Shown here: positions 22,911-31,200 of the stretch, piece after piece
Layout of the letters: each line of letters starts with the position of its first letter
How positions within the stretch are numbered: the first letter of the stretch is position 1
Program-made: the position numbers and the translations under genes
The notes under the pieces: generated by a model
What the model saw: only the letters and a program-made list of their open reading frames with translations
Told to the model about the DNA's origin: nothing
Database searches by the model: none
Assembly: GCA_964426415.1 (NCBI GenBank)
Contig: CAYRQM010000018.1
Span: 1-36,038 of the forward strand
Source: UBA3792 sp964426415
GTDB taxonomy: Bacteria; Bacillota; Clostridia; Christensenellales; CAG-138
DNA: 36,038 nt
Reading direction: 5' to 3'

Positions 22911-22939
22911 ATTTTAACACAGCATCCGTTTTTTGTCTA
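22911..22939 (-). promoter_or_regulatory. Promoter of the DUF523-to-mutS2 operon
   Basis: On the minus strand TAGACA (22934-22939) and TAAAAT (22911-22916) are spaced by 17 bp, each with five of six consensus bases. The start codon is about 30 bp downstream. Confidence 0.8.
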
Positions 22940-22980
22940 CACTTTGTTCATAACTTGCTCCCCATTTGCAACGCGCCTGC

Positions 22981-23014
22981 AAAGAAACGCCTCCCGTCGC
23001 ATTGGGCGGGAGGC
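22981..23014 (-). terminator. Terminator of the tandem hydrolase gene
   Basis: GCCTCCCG (22989-22996) pairs perfectly with CGGGAGGC (23007-23014) around a 10-base loop. On the minus strand it is followed by GTTTCTTT. It lies about 30 bp after the stop codon at 23047 and just upstream of the next operon's promoter. Confidence 0.82.
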
Positions 23015-23046
23015 TTGCGTGTGGATTGCTCTTTTGTAGGCAGGTT

Positions 23047-24849
23047 TTATGAGGCAAGCTGCGCCATAAAGAATGCGCCCGTTGCGTCGATGGCGTCATA
23101 GAGCGCCGTCAGGTCGCCCGTAAACACGTTGAAGGTGTGATCCATGCCCGCAATGTAATGGCAGTCGGATGCCGCGTTGGTGGAGGCGTCCTTGATCTGC
23201 TGTGCATAGGCGGGATCGACCGTGGTGTCCGCCTCGCCTGCAATGGCAAGGATCGGGCCCGGATACGCTGCCACTGCCGCCAGAACGTCGGTGTTCATGA
23301 CGTCCTCGCACCATTGCAGGGACACGTTCAGATTTTCACGCCAGTCGAACTCCATCACGAAGTAGCCGTTGTCCTTTGCTTCTTGGTAATCTTCTTCGCT
23401 GAAGAAGCCGGGGATGACCATGGTGACGGCGCCCGCCCAAGTGACGACGGTGTCAATCAGCTCGGGGTTGTTCTTCGCCAGCAGGATTGCCAGCGTGCCG
23501 CCTTGGCTCCAGCCCATGGCGCCGATGCGCTCTGCATCCACAAAGGGAAGCTGCTGCATATAGGCGATGCAAGCCAGCGCGTCGTCCTGCGCAGAGGTGA
23601 AGTTGTAATCGAGATAATCGCCCGTGGACTCGCCGTTGCCGATGAAGTCGAAGCGGATGGTCGCAAGACCGTACTTCTCCGCCAGAATCGGCGCTGCGGT
23701 CAGGTAGCCGTTGCCCGCTTCATCGCGCGCGGATCCTGTGCCGTGCAGCATGACCACAGCAGGCGCCTTGACGTCGCTGACGGGAACGCAGACGGTTGCG
23801 GGAACGAGGTGATCGCCGTTTTCGATGTAAACAACATACTCCATGCTCTTGACGTCACGCGTCAGCTGTGCCGCAAAGAAGGTTGCCGCGCCGTTCTTGA
23901 CCATGTCAAGGATTTCGGTGTCGCCGCTGTAGAAGCCATAGCTGTGCCCGTCGTGGGGTGTTTCGACGGTTTCTGCGTTTAGAGCCGTCGCAACAGCCTG
24001 CGATACGGAAGGCGCGACCGCCTCATCGTCGGCTGCATAGATCACCAGCGCGGGGCCGTCGTAATCGGCAGCTGCCGCGTCAATGAGCGTTGCCGCTTCG
24101 CACGCGTCGATGTCCGCAAACCATTCCTTGGAGAGGTGTTGCTCCTGTCCATAGATGGTGGTGAAGGTGACGTAACCCTCGGCTGCCGCTTCCGCTTCTG
24201 CCCTTAAGGTGTTCCAAGCGTCTGCGCCGCCAAAGAGGTTCTTGAGATTTTCGGTGTCCGCAGCGGGCGCAAGCAGCGCAACTGCCGCGAAATCATAAGC
24301 GCGTTCGTACAAAAGCTCCAATGCCAATCTGCCGCCCATCGAGTAGCCGAACAGACCTACGTTGGAAGGATCGACGTTGTAGTTGTCCAGAACGTACCAC
24401 AGACCATCGACGATGTCATGCTTCATGTTGGTCTCGGTGTTCAGTGCGAAGTCTTCCGTGCTGTCGCCGCATCCGGGGAAATCCATGCGGATGGAGGCTA
24501 CGCCGGCTGTTGCCAACGCGCCTGCGACCTCGTCAAAGCCAATCAGCTCATGACGGCTGCCGCCATGTCCATGTGCCATGACAACCACAGGCCACGGACC
24601 TTCGCCCTCGGGCAGTGTAACGGTTGCCGCGATTGCAACGCCACGCGAAGACGAGGTGTAGGTGATGTCTTCCGTCGTGTAGGTGACCGTCGTCGTGGGT
24701 TCCGTTGTTGGTTCCACGATTGGTTCATCCATCGGGTTCTCAACCACCGGATTGTCGGTAGGCGTCACTTCCGCGTCGGGTGTTGGTTTGCATGCCGCAA
24801 AGGACAGCACCAGCAAAGCGACCAGAATCATGGATAGGAATTTTTTCAT
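23047..24849 (-). CDS. Lipoprotein with two tandem alpha/beta-hydrolase domains
   Basis: The 600-residue protein starts with a lipoprotein signal whose lipobox ends FAAC (Cys20). A Pro/Thr/Glu-rich linker (to about 60) follows. Hydrolase domain 1 (about 62-330) has nucleophile Ser170 in GYSMGG, acid Asp274 or Asp275 and His302 in HDGHSYG. Hydrolase domain 2 (about 335-600) has an HGTGSARD oxyanion-type loop, Ser448 in GWSQGG, Asp541 and His571. Both triads look intact, so both halves may be active esterases or peptidases of the dienelactone hydrolase type. The start at 24849 has an AGGAGG ribosome site. It should be anchored on the outer face of the membrane. The substrate is unknown; acyl groups on plant polysaccharide are one possibility. 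Confidence 0.9.
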   Translation of the reverse strand: MKKFLSMILVALLVLSFAACKPTPDAEVTPTDNPVVENPMDEPIVEPTTEPTTTVTYTTEDITYTSSSRGVAIAATVTLPEGEGPWPVVVMAHGHGGSRHELIGFDEVAGALATAGVASIRMDFPGCGDSTEDFALNTETNMKHDIVDGLWYVLDNYNVDPSNVGLFGYSMGGRLALELLYERAYDFAAVALLAPAADTENLKNLFGGADAWNTLRAEAEAAAEGYVTFTTIYGQEQHLSKEWFADIDACEAATLIDAAAADYDGPALVIYAADDEAVAPSVSQAVATALNAETVETPHDGHSYGFYSGDTEILDMVKNGAATFFAAQLTRDVKSMEYVVYIENGDHLVPATVCVPVSDVKAPAVVMLHGTGSARDEAGNGYLTAAPILAEKYGLATIRFDFIGNGESTGDYLDYNFTSAQDDALACIAYMQQLPFVDAERIGAMGWSQGGTLAILLAKNNPELIDTVVTWAGAVTMVIPGFFSEEDYQEAKDNGYFVMEFDWRENLNVSLQWCEDVMNTDVLAAVAAYPGPILAIAGEADTTVDPAYAQQIKDASTNAASDCHYIAGMDHTFNVFTGDLTALYDAIDATGAFFMAQLAS

Positions 24850-24895
24850 GATTTTCCTCCTAATCAATTTGTACGGCTTCTTGCCGGACGTCATA

Positions 24896-24923
24896 ATTAT
24901 ACCACCTTTGAGCCTGATGTCAA
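24896..24923 (-). promoter_or_regulatory. Strong promoter of the tandem hydrolase gene
   Basis: On the minus strand a perfect TTGACA (24918-24923) and a perfect TATAAT (24896-24901) with an extended TGG are separated by 16 bp. The leader of about 40 bases holds a short CGGC/GCCG hairpin before the AGGAGG site. This is the closest match to consensus in the window, which suggests high basal expression. Confidence 0.9.
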
Positions 24924-25344
24924 CAAAACGCATTTGCCATAACTTGCCGGTACGCGACGTTTCCTGCCCGTCCTTGTGCGATTTTCACGGTTTCTTTGTG
25001 CAATTTCCCCATTCCATGTGGATCGACCTTCCGCATAAGAACAAATTACTTCTATAGATTGCCAGAATATGCTGTATTCCGCAAGCGTATTTACCGTCCT
25101 GCTCCATGTATATTCTCGTATTCTAATGCATGAATATTCGTACTTTGAAAGTCTGTGTTGGGCATTTGCGCGAAAAGCACGAAAAAGCAGACGCCGCGAA
25201 CCGTCTGCTTTTTGAGGTACCGATAAGGTGCGAAATGGGACACTAGAAGGGGGCCTCCCATTGTTTGGCGTCAAAGACAGGTGAGGCTGACGCCGTCACA
25301 CCTTCACAAGTACCCGTTGGCAAGTATCCATCTATTTGGAATTG
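24924..25344. other. Intergenic region without a gene
   Basis: No supported gene is visible in these 421 bases. One open frame on the minus strand overlaps the hydrolase promoter and lacks a ribosome site and any recognisable pattern, so it is dismissed. The stretch is less GC-rich than the flanking genes. It contains the strong bidirectional hairpin at 25182-25213 and otherwise nothing I can name. Confidence 0.7.
25182..25213. terminator. Bidirectional terminator-like hairpin
   Basis: AAAAAGCAGACG and its complement CGTCTGCTTTTT form an exact stem with an eight-base loop. T-runs occur on both strands. It probably ends transcripts of the gene cluster whose last stop is at 25345, about 130 bp away. 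Confidence 0.82.
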
Positions 25345-28182
25345 TTACCTGCCAATCTTTACGTCGTCCGGCACGGGAATCGCCGTGCCCTCGTCGTTGA
25401 CCAGCATCCCGTCAAGATAGGCATAGTCGCCCGTCTCGGAGAGCTGCCCGTTTTCATCATATTGAAAGAGCGTCGGCGCTGCGTGATACTGCGGCGCGAC
25501 CGTGATTGCCTTTGTCTTGAGGTCGTACACGCCCCAAAGGGTATCTTCGCGCACCCAGACGAGCTGCTTGGTGTTGTAGGAACGGAACAGCGCCAACTCG
25601 TCGTACGTCATCGGAAGCGCCACTTCGCCGTCGTTGTCCAGCAGCCCAATTTTGCCCGCGTTTGCGATGCGATAGTAGGAATCGTCCAATCGGGAATAGG
25701 TGGAAAAGAGCGGCTCGGTTTTGAACGTGCCGTCGGCAAGCATCGTGCTCATCAATACGCCTTGTACGGACGCAAATACGAAATCCGCCCCCTTGACAAG
25801 CGTGATGCTGCGATACTTTGCCGCCAGCAGCGTGCAGGGATGCACCCGTCCGTCCTTGATTGTAAGCCCGTACAACTCGCCGTCGCGGAACACCTCCGCC
25901 GACGCAAGCAATTCCTTGCTGTGCTGCCCCACCTGTTCCGTCATATCAAAATACGTCCAAAGCACAATCTTTTCGGAATTGTCCGCTTGTTCCTCTAAGT
26001 ATGTTCTGAGCTGCTGCTCATACATTTTCATCCGATCGCCGTCCGGTTCCCAGTACAGCTTGGCGGCGTACGTCTTGGCAAGCGCCATCGCGTCAAGGAG
26101 GCGATTGTCCTGCAGGCAGGCGGAAATGGCGCCGAGATGGGCGTTTTGGTAGAGGTAATCGGCGTCGGAATATGCGGTGCGATCCAAAGGCTCCAGCGCG
26201 GTGATGGCGCCTTGGAAGTCGCCGCGCTGATAGCACGCCGTGGCATAGTCATACGCGATGGACTCGCTCAACGCCGCACTGCGCAGCGCGCTGTCGCGGA
26301 ATCCGCCCAGTTCGGCAAATTTCTGTGCTGCCGCCTCGACGTTGCCCTGTTCCTCCAGCTCCTCGGCGATTCCGTAGTCGCACAGCTTTGCATACTCGTT
26401 GTCGCCCATATATGCATCCAGCAACGCAAATTGTTCTTTGGCAGCTTCGAATTCTCCCGCACGATACGTCTGCATTGCCCGATAAAGCATCCATTCTGGC
26501 ACGAGATAGGAGAACGGCAACACCAGCGCTGCCAAAAGCACCACATAGATCATGGCATATCCGTATCCGTTTCGTGCGCTGGTCTTTGCACGCATGCGCC
26601 GCTGTTCTTCGGCGTTCGCTTGCTCCGTATCGTCCGCGGTGTACAGCTCGAATATGGTTTGCAGCGGTGCGCCGCAGCGCGGACAGATTCCATCCCGCTT
26701 GCCTGCTCCGCCGCAGCAGCAGCCGATCCATTCGCCCCAATCCATGGGGACGTACTCCGCCGAGCAGTTGGGCGCTTGTGCCGCAACCCGCTGCCGAAAC
26801 AGCCAAATCTCGGCTGCTGTCTTGCCGTCAGCATCCAAGCGGCGCTGCGGTTTGAGCAAGCGGCAGGTTGGATCGCTTGCCCGCCATTCGACGCCGTTTG
26901 TAAATTGTACGCGGGTCGGGACGATGGAAAACGTGCGCACGGCGGCAGCCGAAAACGGAATTTCCGACGTGAAGCCTGCGCTTGCCCGCTCCTCATTGGG
27001 CAGGTTTGCGATGCAAAGATCGCGCTGCGTCTCGATTGTTTCGCCCGTGACGTCCTTTCCGAACACGTCGAGTCGGATGGCGATGATTGGCTCCCGTGTG
27101 ACGGGCAGAATGCGAACCGTGCCGAACACGGAACGGCTTGCGCGCTCCTTGCGCACGCAGCGTTCGGCAATCAAAATCGGCGCGTCCACGTATTGCAAGG
27201 GCGTCGCGTCCCGCGAGAGAAGCCTTGTGTTCAAATACAGCGTGCGATCCGCCAACGCGTTGACGGTATCCTGCATGAGAATGGTGGCAATCCCGCCGCA
27301 GCCAAATAAGGTCAGCAACAGACAAGGCAGCGTACTTTTGCCGATTAAGCCGCGCTCCTGTCTGCGGACGTCCAGCGTTTGCGCGCAGCGGTGATTCCAA
27401 TAGACTGCATAAAAGGGAACGAGCAGGTACAGCACAATCGTTCTGCCCGCTTTCGTGCCGTGGCGCTTGCCAATCTCGAAGCAGCGCGTCATACGATACG
27501 TCCAAATGAGCCGCCAAACCCCAAAGGTGAGAAAGAGCAGCAGCGTGTGCTGCGCCAAGTCGCGCTTGCAGTCTACGAGCGTCGGGGTCGGTTTGCTTGC
27601 TTTTCTCTTTGGGGCAGGCTCTGCCTTGACCGCGCAAGCCACCGTGATGCAGCCCGCAGCGACCATCGCCACCAAGCCCGTCTGCAAAAGCAGCGAAACA
27701 GAAAACGACGCATGCAGCCAAATGAGCGTCATGGCAGCGGCATAGGCGCACGCCGTCAAGCACGCGCAAAGCCGTGTGCCGACGCGGTTGCCCCGCAGGA
27801 TTGCGACGCCCGTGAGAACCGCCGCCAGACACGCCGCCGACGCGGGATACGCCTGAAGCGAGGCGAATTCACCCCGCTTTGCCGCAAGCGAAAACTGTAC
27901 GATTGCGTAGACCAAGGAAAAGCCAAACGGCAGGAGAAACGACGACGCCAACGCGAACCGTTTGCCTTGGCTTTCTTTGAGCAGCGCACCCAAAAGCAGC
28001 CCTGCAAAGAACGCATACCACGGGATGCTCGTCAAACAAAGCTGTTTTACGTTGACGTTTCCAAGCAGCAGCGTGGCAATCCAAATGCCCGCGTACAACA
28101 GAAACAGCACGCCTGCCGCCACCTTGGACAGCTGCACGACGCAATCGCCGCTGCGCAACCGAATTTGCTTTCCTATCCGCAT
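25345..28182 (-). CDS. Large membrane protein with DUF4234, zinc-ribbon, TPR-like and WG-like parts
   Basis: The 945-residue protein starts with several membrane helices (about 15-190). A DUF4234-like segment (about 198-280) contains LLLFLTFGVWRLIWTYRMTR. A soluble beta-rich part follows, then a cysteine cluster (about 489-505; CCCGG and CPRCG) resembling a zinc ribbon. One membrane helix (about 541-565) is followed by TPR-like helical repeats (about 565-720). The C-terminal part (about 760-930) has WG-repeat-like units such as GKIGLLDNDGEVALP and LWGVYDLKTKAITV. The start at 28182 has a GGGGGA ribosome site. It sits just behind the Ig-like gene and its terminator, so it is expressed by read-through or an unseen promoter. 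The function is unknown; it may be an envelope scaffold or sensor. Confidence 0.8.
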   Translation of the reverse strand: MRIGKQIRLRSGDCVVQLSKVAAGVLFLLYAGIWIATLLLGNVNVKQLCLTSIPWYAFFAGLLLGALLKESQGKRFALASSFLLPFGFSLVYAIVQFSLAAKRGEFASLQAYPASAACLAAVLTGVAILRGNRVGTRLCACLTACAYAAAMTLIWLHASFSVSLLLQTGLVAMVAAGCITVACAVKAEPAPKRKASKPTPTLVDCKRDLAQHTLLLFLTFGVWRLIWTYRMTRCFEIGKRHGTKAGRTIVLYLLVPFYAVYWNHRCAQTLDVRRQERGLIGKSTLPCLLLTLFGCGGIATILMQDTVNALADRTLYLNTRLLSRDATPLQYVDAPILIAERCVRKERASRSVFGTVRILPVTREPIIAIRLDVFGKDVTGETIETQRDLCIANLPNEERASAGFTSEIPFSAAAVRTFSIVPTRVQFTNGVEWRASDPTCRLLKPQRRLDADGKTAAEIWLFRQRVAAQAPNCSAEYVPMDWGEWIGCCCGGAGKRDGICPRCGAPLQTIFELYTADDTEQANAEEQRRMRAKTSARNGYGYAMIYVVLLAALVLPFSYLVPEWMLYRAMQTYRAGEFEAAKEQFALLDAYMGDNEYAKLCDYGIAEELEEQGNVEAAAQKFAELGGFRDSALRSAALSESIAYDYATACYQRGDFQGAITALEPLDRTAYSDADYLYQNAHLGAISACLQDNRLLDAMALAKTYAAKLYWEPDGDRMKMYEQQLRTYLEEQADNSEKIVLWTYFDMTEQVGQHSKELLASAEVFRDGELYGLTIKDGRVHPCTLLAAKYRSITLVKGADFVFASVQGVLMSTMLADGTFKTEPLFSTYSRLDDSYYRIANAGKIGLLDNDGEVALPMTYDELALFRSYNTKQLVWVREDTLWGVYDLKTKAITVAPQYHAAPTLFQYDENGQLSETGDYAYLDGMLVNDEGTAIPVPDDVKIGR

Positions 28183-28203
28183 TGTGTTTTCCCCCTGTGA
28201 TGC

Positions 28204-28231
28204 AAAAAGGGGCTTGCGCGAAGTAAGCCCC
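28204..28231 (-). terminator. Terminator of the Ig-like surface protein gene
   Basis: On the minus strand GGGGCTT (28225-28231) pairs with AAGCCCC (28209-28215) around a nine-base loop, followed by TTTTTG. It lies between the Ig-like gene and the DUF4234 gene and ends only 22 bp before the latter's start codon, so it may reduce rather than abolish downstream expression. Confidence 0.83.
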
Positions 28232-28244
28232 CTTCGTCGATGGA

Positions 28245-31200
28245 TTATGCCTTTGCTTTTTTGCTCTTTTTGCGCAGCGCGATCAACAGAATGACCGCCG
28301 CAAGGAGCAGCACGGCGCCGCCGATGGTGCCATAGAACAGCGGCTTGTTGTAGAAGTACTGCACCAACAGATTGCTGGTGACCAGCGCTTGGTACGCCTT
28401 GGGCGCGCTTTCGTTTCCCGCTGCGTCCGCAACCGCCACGCTGACGTTTTGCCAATCGGTGTCTTCGCCCAGTGTAAAGGATAGCTCCCACTCACGGGCG
28501 GACTGATCGGTGACTTCCGGAGAATCTGCCGTGAAGATGCGCGTTTCGCCGTTGACGATCAATGTGACTTGATCCAGCTTGCAATCGTCCTTGACGCGGA
28601 ACTGAACGAAGCGGCTGTCGCCCTGCGAACGGTTGTCGGCGCGCTGTTCGCCCAAGTCGATGAACAGAAGCTGCGGTGCGGTCTTGTCCACCGTGAACGC
28701 CATGTCGGCGCCTGCATCCTCTGCCACAACATTGCCCGCTGCGTCCACTTCGGCGCCGCGGCCTTCGTCGGTGCTTTCATAGATCAGCTCGGTCACATCT
28801 TCCGAACGTGCCACGACTTGGTAGCTGTCTTCCTTGGCAAAGTTGGCGTCTTGGATGCTGTATACGTATTCCTTCCAGCCGTCCGCCTCGCTCAAATCCT
28901 GTACGGTGAAGCCGTTTCCATCCGTCAGCTCATTGCTTTGCAGCGAGCCTGTGATGAGAATCTTGGTCGTCTCGATTTCGGTGACGTTGATCTCGTGCAG
29001 CAACAGGGTCTGCTCTTGGTTGATGTAGGTGCCGTTGATTGCTTCGGATTCCTTCTCGTAGTAGAAGACGGATCCGTTGCGGTTCAGGGAGAAGATGCGT
29101 TCCGTTGCCGCCGACGCGTTGGTGGAATCGGTGGTGTTGCCCGCGTAGTCGGTGCAGGAAACCTGCAGCGTGTACACATCGTCGTTCTCACGCGTGTTGG
29201 CGAACGCCGCGAACGTGAAGATCAGACCGGTGACCGCGCCGTAATGTGCATCGTCGCTGCCTTCGTAGTCGGCATAGCTGCCGTTTGGCGTCAGACTGCC
29301 GCGGTTCTTGCCCGCAAACAGAATCTTGAGCGCATCGTCGTTCATGTTTCTGTCGTAGCAGGTGACAATCGGCGTGCAAGCGTCTGCATACGCGGTGCGA
29401 TTCTGAACGCCGTCGATAACAATGGTCGGCGCAACGGTATCCAGCACCTTGACGTTGGAGGCGTAGTCTTCCATGGAATGTCCCGCGAAATCGGTGTACG
29501 TCAGGAACACTTTGTAGTCCGCGTCATCGGTCAGTGTGACCTGTGCGCGATGGGTGGTGGAATCCACGGAGAAGCGGAAGCTCTTGCCGCTGCTCCCTCC
29601 GTTCTTGGAGATGGACTGGTCGATCTTGGTTTGGTCGAAGAAGACCTCTTCGATCACAACCGAAACGACGATCTCGCCCTCGGCAATGCCGTAGTAGTCT
29701 TTTCCGCCGTTCGCGCCGTACGCTTCGCTGAACGTGACGGTGCATTTGGGCGACGTGTTATCCACCGCGAACTGTGCCGTTTCGACTTGTTCGCCCGATA
29801 ACCCGCTCCAGTCCTTTGCGTTGGCAACGATCTTGCCAAGCGCATTTTCGGGAACGGTGATGACGATTTCTTCCTTGGCGGAAGGTGCGCTTTCGCTGAG
29901 CGACGCGCCCGTCTCTACAGACGTGTTCGGTACCGTGTTCTGCGCATCAGGCGACAGAATCGATACGCTGCCGACGCCGGAAACGTTGTCCGTAATGGTG
30001 ACGGTCACATCCAGCGACGGAACCGCGTGGAAGTAGGTGTCCGTACCTTCGAAGTTCGCAAGGTGATCGGAAACGATGCTGCTGACCTCGATGACCGGTG
30101 CGGTCATGTCCACGATGAACGGCTTCTCGGCAATCTGCTCAGACTTGTTCTGCGCATAGTCGGAAACCTGCAGTGTGAACCCATCGGTATAACGGCCCTC
30201 GTCGAAGGGAATCGTGCAGACGTAGGTGTTCAGTGCCGTCTTCGCCCAAGATTGCGGCACGGACGCGGTGGTGCCGTCCAAGAAGCTTGCCGCCATGGAC
30301 GTCCACATGCCGTTTGCCGTGGTGCCTGCAGTGGCGCCCGAAGTGGCGAAGAACGCTGCCGCCTTGTCGGGATCGAAGTTGGCGTCTACCACCGTCACCG
30401 TGCAGGTGCGCAGCTTGTGGTAGTAGTCAATCGTGCCCAAGGGCGCAGGATTGTTGTCCGGCGAAGTCGGTGCAATCGAGAGGACGGGCGCCGTCGTATC
30501 CACGATGAAGTCGGGGATGGCGATGGTCGTGTTGTTGGTGGCAATGTCGGTCACGGAGACCGCAATGTCCGTATACTTGCCTTCCGCAAAGGTGTACGAC
30601 GCCCGATAGGTCTTGAGGGTGTCGTCCGCATTCTTGGCGGAGAGTTCTTCCCACGTCAGCTCCGTTGCGTTGATGGCGCCGGGGTTGATTTGATTCTCAC
30701 CCGTGAAGGTGAGCGTAGATGTTTCGGGCACAAAATTGTGCTCTGCCACGGTGATGGTCAACGTGCGGTCTGCATCGTAGTATGCAAAGCCCGTATCGCC
30801 GTTGGCTGCGTTCTCTGCCGACCATTCCAACGCCACAACGGGCGCAAGTCCGTCAGCAGGAACCGTGATGCTCTGCACAGCCGTTTCGTGACCTGCATTG
30901 CTTTCCGCCTTGAAGTAGAACGTCGTCACTTCGGGCAGAATGCGGAACAGGACGGTAAACGACGGAACTGTCGGCGGAACCGTCTTGTCGGCGGAGCCTT
31001 CCACCGTCGCCGCCAAAGCCACGGAATAGAAGTATGGATCGTCCGTTTCCTGTGGGAAAGCCATCGTTGTCAATTCGGTAAACGGGCCTTCGGGGCTGAG
31101 CGCCCAGTAGTATTTTTGGATGCCCGCATACGCCGAGCCGTTGTACTGCACCTCTAAATAGTCGGTGGACACAATTTCGGTGTTGCCGTCGTAGGCTTCG

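Noticed and set aside
24897..25274. 125-codon open frame on the minus strand
   Set aside because: It runs through the hydrolase promoter and a terminator hairpin, has no ribosome site and shows no protein pattern.
28183..28491. N-terminal extension of the DUF4234 protein
   Set aside because: The extension overlaps the end of the Ig-like gene and its terminator. The ATG at 28182 has a ribosome site and starts a sensible membrane protein.
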